NCBI GenBank assembly: GCA_023389545.1 | Contig: JAEWEI010000356.1 | Location: forward strand, 1-9,640 | DNA from: Actinomycetes bacterium | GTDB lineage: Bacteria; Actinomycetota; Actinomycetes; Actinomycetales; Cellulomonadaceae | Direction: 5' to 3' | DNA length: 9,640 bases | Part shown: in pieces, positions 7,959 through 9,640 of the stretch | Numbering within the stretch: the first letter of the stretch is position 1 | Layout: every line of letters begins with the position of its first letter | Notes under the pieces: model-generated | What the model saw: the letters and a program-made list of their open reading frames with translations, nothing else | The model's database searches: none | Told to the model about the DNA's origin: nothing | Position numbers and translations under genes: made by a program

Positions 7959-8733
7959 CCTCGTCTCGTCCCGGCAGTAGCACCACGGGTCCGCGACCAG
8001 CGATCAGGGTGAGCGGGTCGAGGTACGACTCGCCCTCGCGCACGCCCCAGTGGACGCACGACAGCGGCGGGCAGTGCGTCGAGCCCGGCTCGACGTGGCC
8101 GACAAGGTCGCCCTGCCTGACGACGGCGCCGGGGGAGAGGTCGCTGTCGACGGGCTCGAGGCTGGACCTGCGTCCGTCCGGATGGGCGATGGCGAGCACA
8201 TGTCGGTCGACCACCACCCCGGCGAAGGCCACGGTCCCGTCGGCGGGCGCGCGCACGGGCTCGCCGGGGCCGGCGGCGAGGTCGACGCCACGATGCCCCG
8301 CGGCCCATCTCTGCGGGGGGCGCTCGAACGGGCGCAGCACCGTGAGGGTGGCGGTGGGCGCGAGGTAATCGTGATCGGGCGCCCGGCCGGGCATGCCGTG
8401 TCCGCCGTTCGACCGGTCCCCGGCGCCGCCGGCCCAGCCCGGCGCGTCACCGCCTCCGGGTGGTAGCCCGTCAACCACCGCAGGCGCCACGCTGGTGGCT
8501 GATGGCTCGACAGTGACGGCCCCATATGCGAGGGCGCCTGCGAGGGCGACGACGGCAAGTGTGGAGGCGATGGCGCCGCTGGGACCGGTCATGCGGTGGA
8601 TGCTCGCGGTGCGCGGGTTCGTGGGACTCGCGACGTCGCGGGCCTGTGGGCGGGCGCACCCCCACGGGTGCTGTGGGAGGCGTCGAGCGGTCGGGTAGGA
8701 TGACACACGCGACCGGTCCGCACCGGTCGACAT
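7936..8733 (-). CDS. M23 family peptidase-like exported protein
   Basis: This is a LytM/M23-type domain protein, probably exported and acting on, or binding, peptidoglycan. From ATG 8733 it has 265 residues: a basic N-terminal segment, a hydrophobic signal/anchor ([16 protein letters not shown], about 58-73), a Gly/Pro-rich linker and the M23 domain (about 130-245). GHRGVDL supplies the zinc ligands H147 and D151. The second zinc motif reads CVHWGV, so the canonical HxH is CxH (C226, H228). I recall similar HC...C-hydrophobic-HWG patterns in other actinobacterial members, so activity is uncertain. ATG 8733 is chosen because GGAGGAGAAGG (8753-8743) sits 9 bases upstream and because the segment supplies basic residues before the hydrophobic core. 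ATG 8592 (218 residues) is a serious alternative: the extra 47 residues have weaker GC3 bias and overlap the likely rpsB promoter, but 8592 lacks a Shine-Dalgarno. Domain confidence is high; start confidence is about even. Confidence 0.85.
   Translation of the reverse strand: MSTGADRSRVSSYPTARRLPQHPWGCARPQARDVASPTNPRTASIHRMTGPSGAIASTLAVVALAGALAYGAVTVEPSATSVAPAVVDGLPPGGGDAPGWAGGAGDRSNGGHGMPGRAPDHDYLAPTATLTVLRPFERPPQRWAAGHRGVDLAAGPGEPVRAPADGTVAFAGVVVDRHVLAIAHPDGRRSSLEPVDSDLSPGAVVRQGDLVGHVEPGSTHCPPLSCVHWGVREGESYLDPLTLIAGRGPVVLLPGRDEVRPAPNR
8696..8701 (+). promoter_or_regulatory. rpsB: likely -10 element of the rpsB promoter
   Basis: TAGGAT on the plus strand matches the actinobacterial TANNNT -10 pattern. 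The best -35 position (8673-8678, GTGGGA, spacing 17) is weak. Transcription would begin near 8708, giving an untranslated leader of about 235 bases. The element falls inside the longer version of the divergent M23 gene. Confidence 0.4.
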
Positions 8734-8943
8734 CGCGCGTCACCTTCTCCTCCGAGCACCCTTGTGGTGGTCCAGGTCGAGGGTCGGCGCTGGCACCGGT
8801 CCGGGCTTCGCAGCCCGGCGCCAGCGACGACGTGGCGCCAGGGGCGCCGGTCATGAGGCCGGAGCCGACAACCGAGATGCGGGCCTCGTGATGGGGCCCG
8901 CCCAGACGTGCGCGCTGGCAGGCGCGCACCGAAAGGACGTGCC
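8708..8943 (+). promoter_or_regulatory. rpsB: structured 5' leader of rpsB
   Basis: There is no convincing gene here on the plus strand. Successive hairpins can be drawn by eye. GACCGG/CCGGTC is at 8711-8728. A long two-part stem at 8788-8826 has CGCTGGC/GCCAGCG outside and CCGGGCT/AGCCCGG around a TCGC loop. GGC-CCGG/CCGG-GCC is at 8843-8866. GCGGGCC/GGCCCGC is at 8879-8901. An 8-bp stem GTGCGCGC/GCGCGCAC at 8908-8929 ends one base before the Shine-Dalgarno GAAAGGA (8931-8937). In E. coli the rpsB leader mediates repression by S2. A comparable role here is inferred, and no known family is claimed. A 12-codon frame (8853-8891) lies in the leader without a good ribosome binding site. Confidence 0.5.
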
Positions 8944-9640
8944 ATGGCCGTCGTGACCATGCGCCAGCTGCTCGAGAGCGGTGTCCACTTCGGGCACCAG
9001 ACCCGTCGCTGGAACCCGAAGATGAAGCGCTTCATCTTCACCGAGCGCAATGGCATCTACATCGTCGACCTGCAGCAGTCGCTGACGTACATCGACGCTG
9101 CGTTCGACTTCGTCAAGGAGACCGTCGCCCACGGCGGCACCATCCTGTTCGTCGGCACCAAGAAGCAGGCGCAGGAGCCCGTGGCCGAGCAGGCCGCCCG
9201 CGTGGGCATGCCCTACGTCAACCAGCGCTGGCTCGGTGGCATGCTCACCAACTTCCAGACCGTGAACAAGCGCCTGCAGCGCCTCAAGGAGCTCGAGCTC
9301 ATCGACTTCGACGACGTCGCGGGCAGCGTCTTCACGAAGAAGGAGCTCCTCATCATGCGTCGCGAGCGTGACAAGCTCGCCAAGACGCTCGGTGGCATCC
9401 GCGACATGTCGAAGGTCCCCTCCGCGGTCTGGATCGTCGACACCAACAAGGAGCACCTCGCCGTCGACGAGGCGCGCAAGCTCGGCATCCCGATCGTCGC
9501 GATCCTCGACACCAACTGCGACCCCGACGTCGTGGACTACCCGATCCCGGGCAACGACGACGCGATCCGCGCCGTCGCGCTGCTCACGCGGGTGATCGCC
9601 GACGCCGCCGCCGAGGGCCTGACGCAGCGCCACTCCGGCC
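8944..9640 (+). CDS. rpsB: 30S ribosomal protein S2 (cut by window end)
   Basis: S2 is a component of the small ribosomal subunit, needed to bring S1 (where present) and late-assembling proteins to the platform side of the 30S. The start ATG 8944 follows GAAAGGA with a 6-base spacer. The 232 codons present read [20 protein letters not shown], the hallmark N-terminus. They continue with [32 protein letters not shown], the coiled-coil region and the C-terminal motifs VDTNKEH and [11 protein letters not shown]. Codon use is strongly biased to C-ending codons, as expected for high expression. The frame is open at the right edge; bacterial S2 is about 250-300 residues, so roughly 20-70 residues lie beyond. 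tsf would be expected downstream. Confidence 0.98.
   Translation, partial: MAVVTMRQLLESGVHFGHQTRRWNPKMKRFIFTERNGIYIVDLQQSLTYIDAAFDFVKETVAHGGTILFVGTKKQAQEPVAEQAARVGMPYVNQRWLGGMLTNFQTVNKRLQRLKELELIDFDDVAGSVFTKKELLIMRRERDKLAKTLGGIRDMSKVPSAVWIVDTNKEHLAVDEARKLGIPIVAILDTNCDPDVVDYPIPGNDDAIRAVALLTRVIADAAAEGLTQRHSG

Noticed and set aside
8853..8891. 12-codon leader peptide ([12 protein letters not shown]) upstream of rpsB
   Set aside because: There is no clear Shine-Dalgarno and no run of regulatory codons; such short frames are common by chance.
8851..9633. 260-codon minus-strand frame opposite rpsB
   Set aside because: The plus strand is unmistakably S2; the antisense frame has only repetitive Val/Leu/Asp/Glu composition.

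Overview
The window is high-GC DNA (roughly 70% or more) from an actinobacterium. The gene content and protein style suggest a Cellulomonas-like member of the Micrococcales, but this is inferred from family resemblance and no search was run. Most of it is a conserved actinobacterial housekeeping block: the C-terminal part of comM/yifB (1-1145), dprA (1142-2476), a tyrosine recombinase of the XerC type (6064-6996), a WhiG/FliA-type sigma factor (7020-7958), an M23 family exported peptidase on the minus strand (7936-8733) and the first 232 codons of rpsB (8944 to the window edge). comM and dprA overlap by ATGA and act on incoming or single-stranded DNA. xerC and the sigma gene are tightly spaced and probably co-transcribed. 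The sigma gene and the peptidase gene converge and overlap by 23 bases.

Between dprA and xerC lies a roughly 3.15 kb minus-strand gene for a large wall-anchored surface protein (2557-5712). It has a signal peptide region, a von Willebrand factor A domain with a complete MIDAS, four SpaA/CnaB-like beta-sandwich modules, a DUF11-type module and a C-terminal LPTTG sorting signal. The reading frame is broken twice. The best start codon (ATG at 5712) and the LPTTG tail share one frame, while the signal peptide, VWA domain and repeats lie in another. Either the gene is decaying or the assembly carries two single-base errors. This is the most notable feature of the window.

Two non-coding stretches matter. 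The 351-base gap at 5713-6063 holds the divergent promoters of the surface gene and xerC. It contains a near-perfect CRP/GlxR-type palindrome, but no core promoter I can call with confidence. The leader of rpsB (about 8708-8943) follows a TAGGAT -10 element and contains four or five strong hairpins, the last just upstream of the Shine-Dalgarno. This would suit translational or attenuation control of S2.

I see no CRISPR array, tRNA, rRNA, insertion sequence or defence system in the window.
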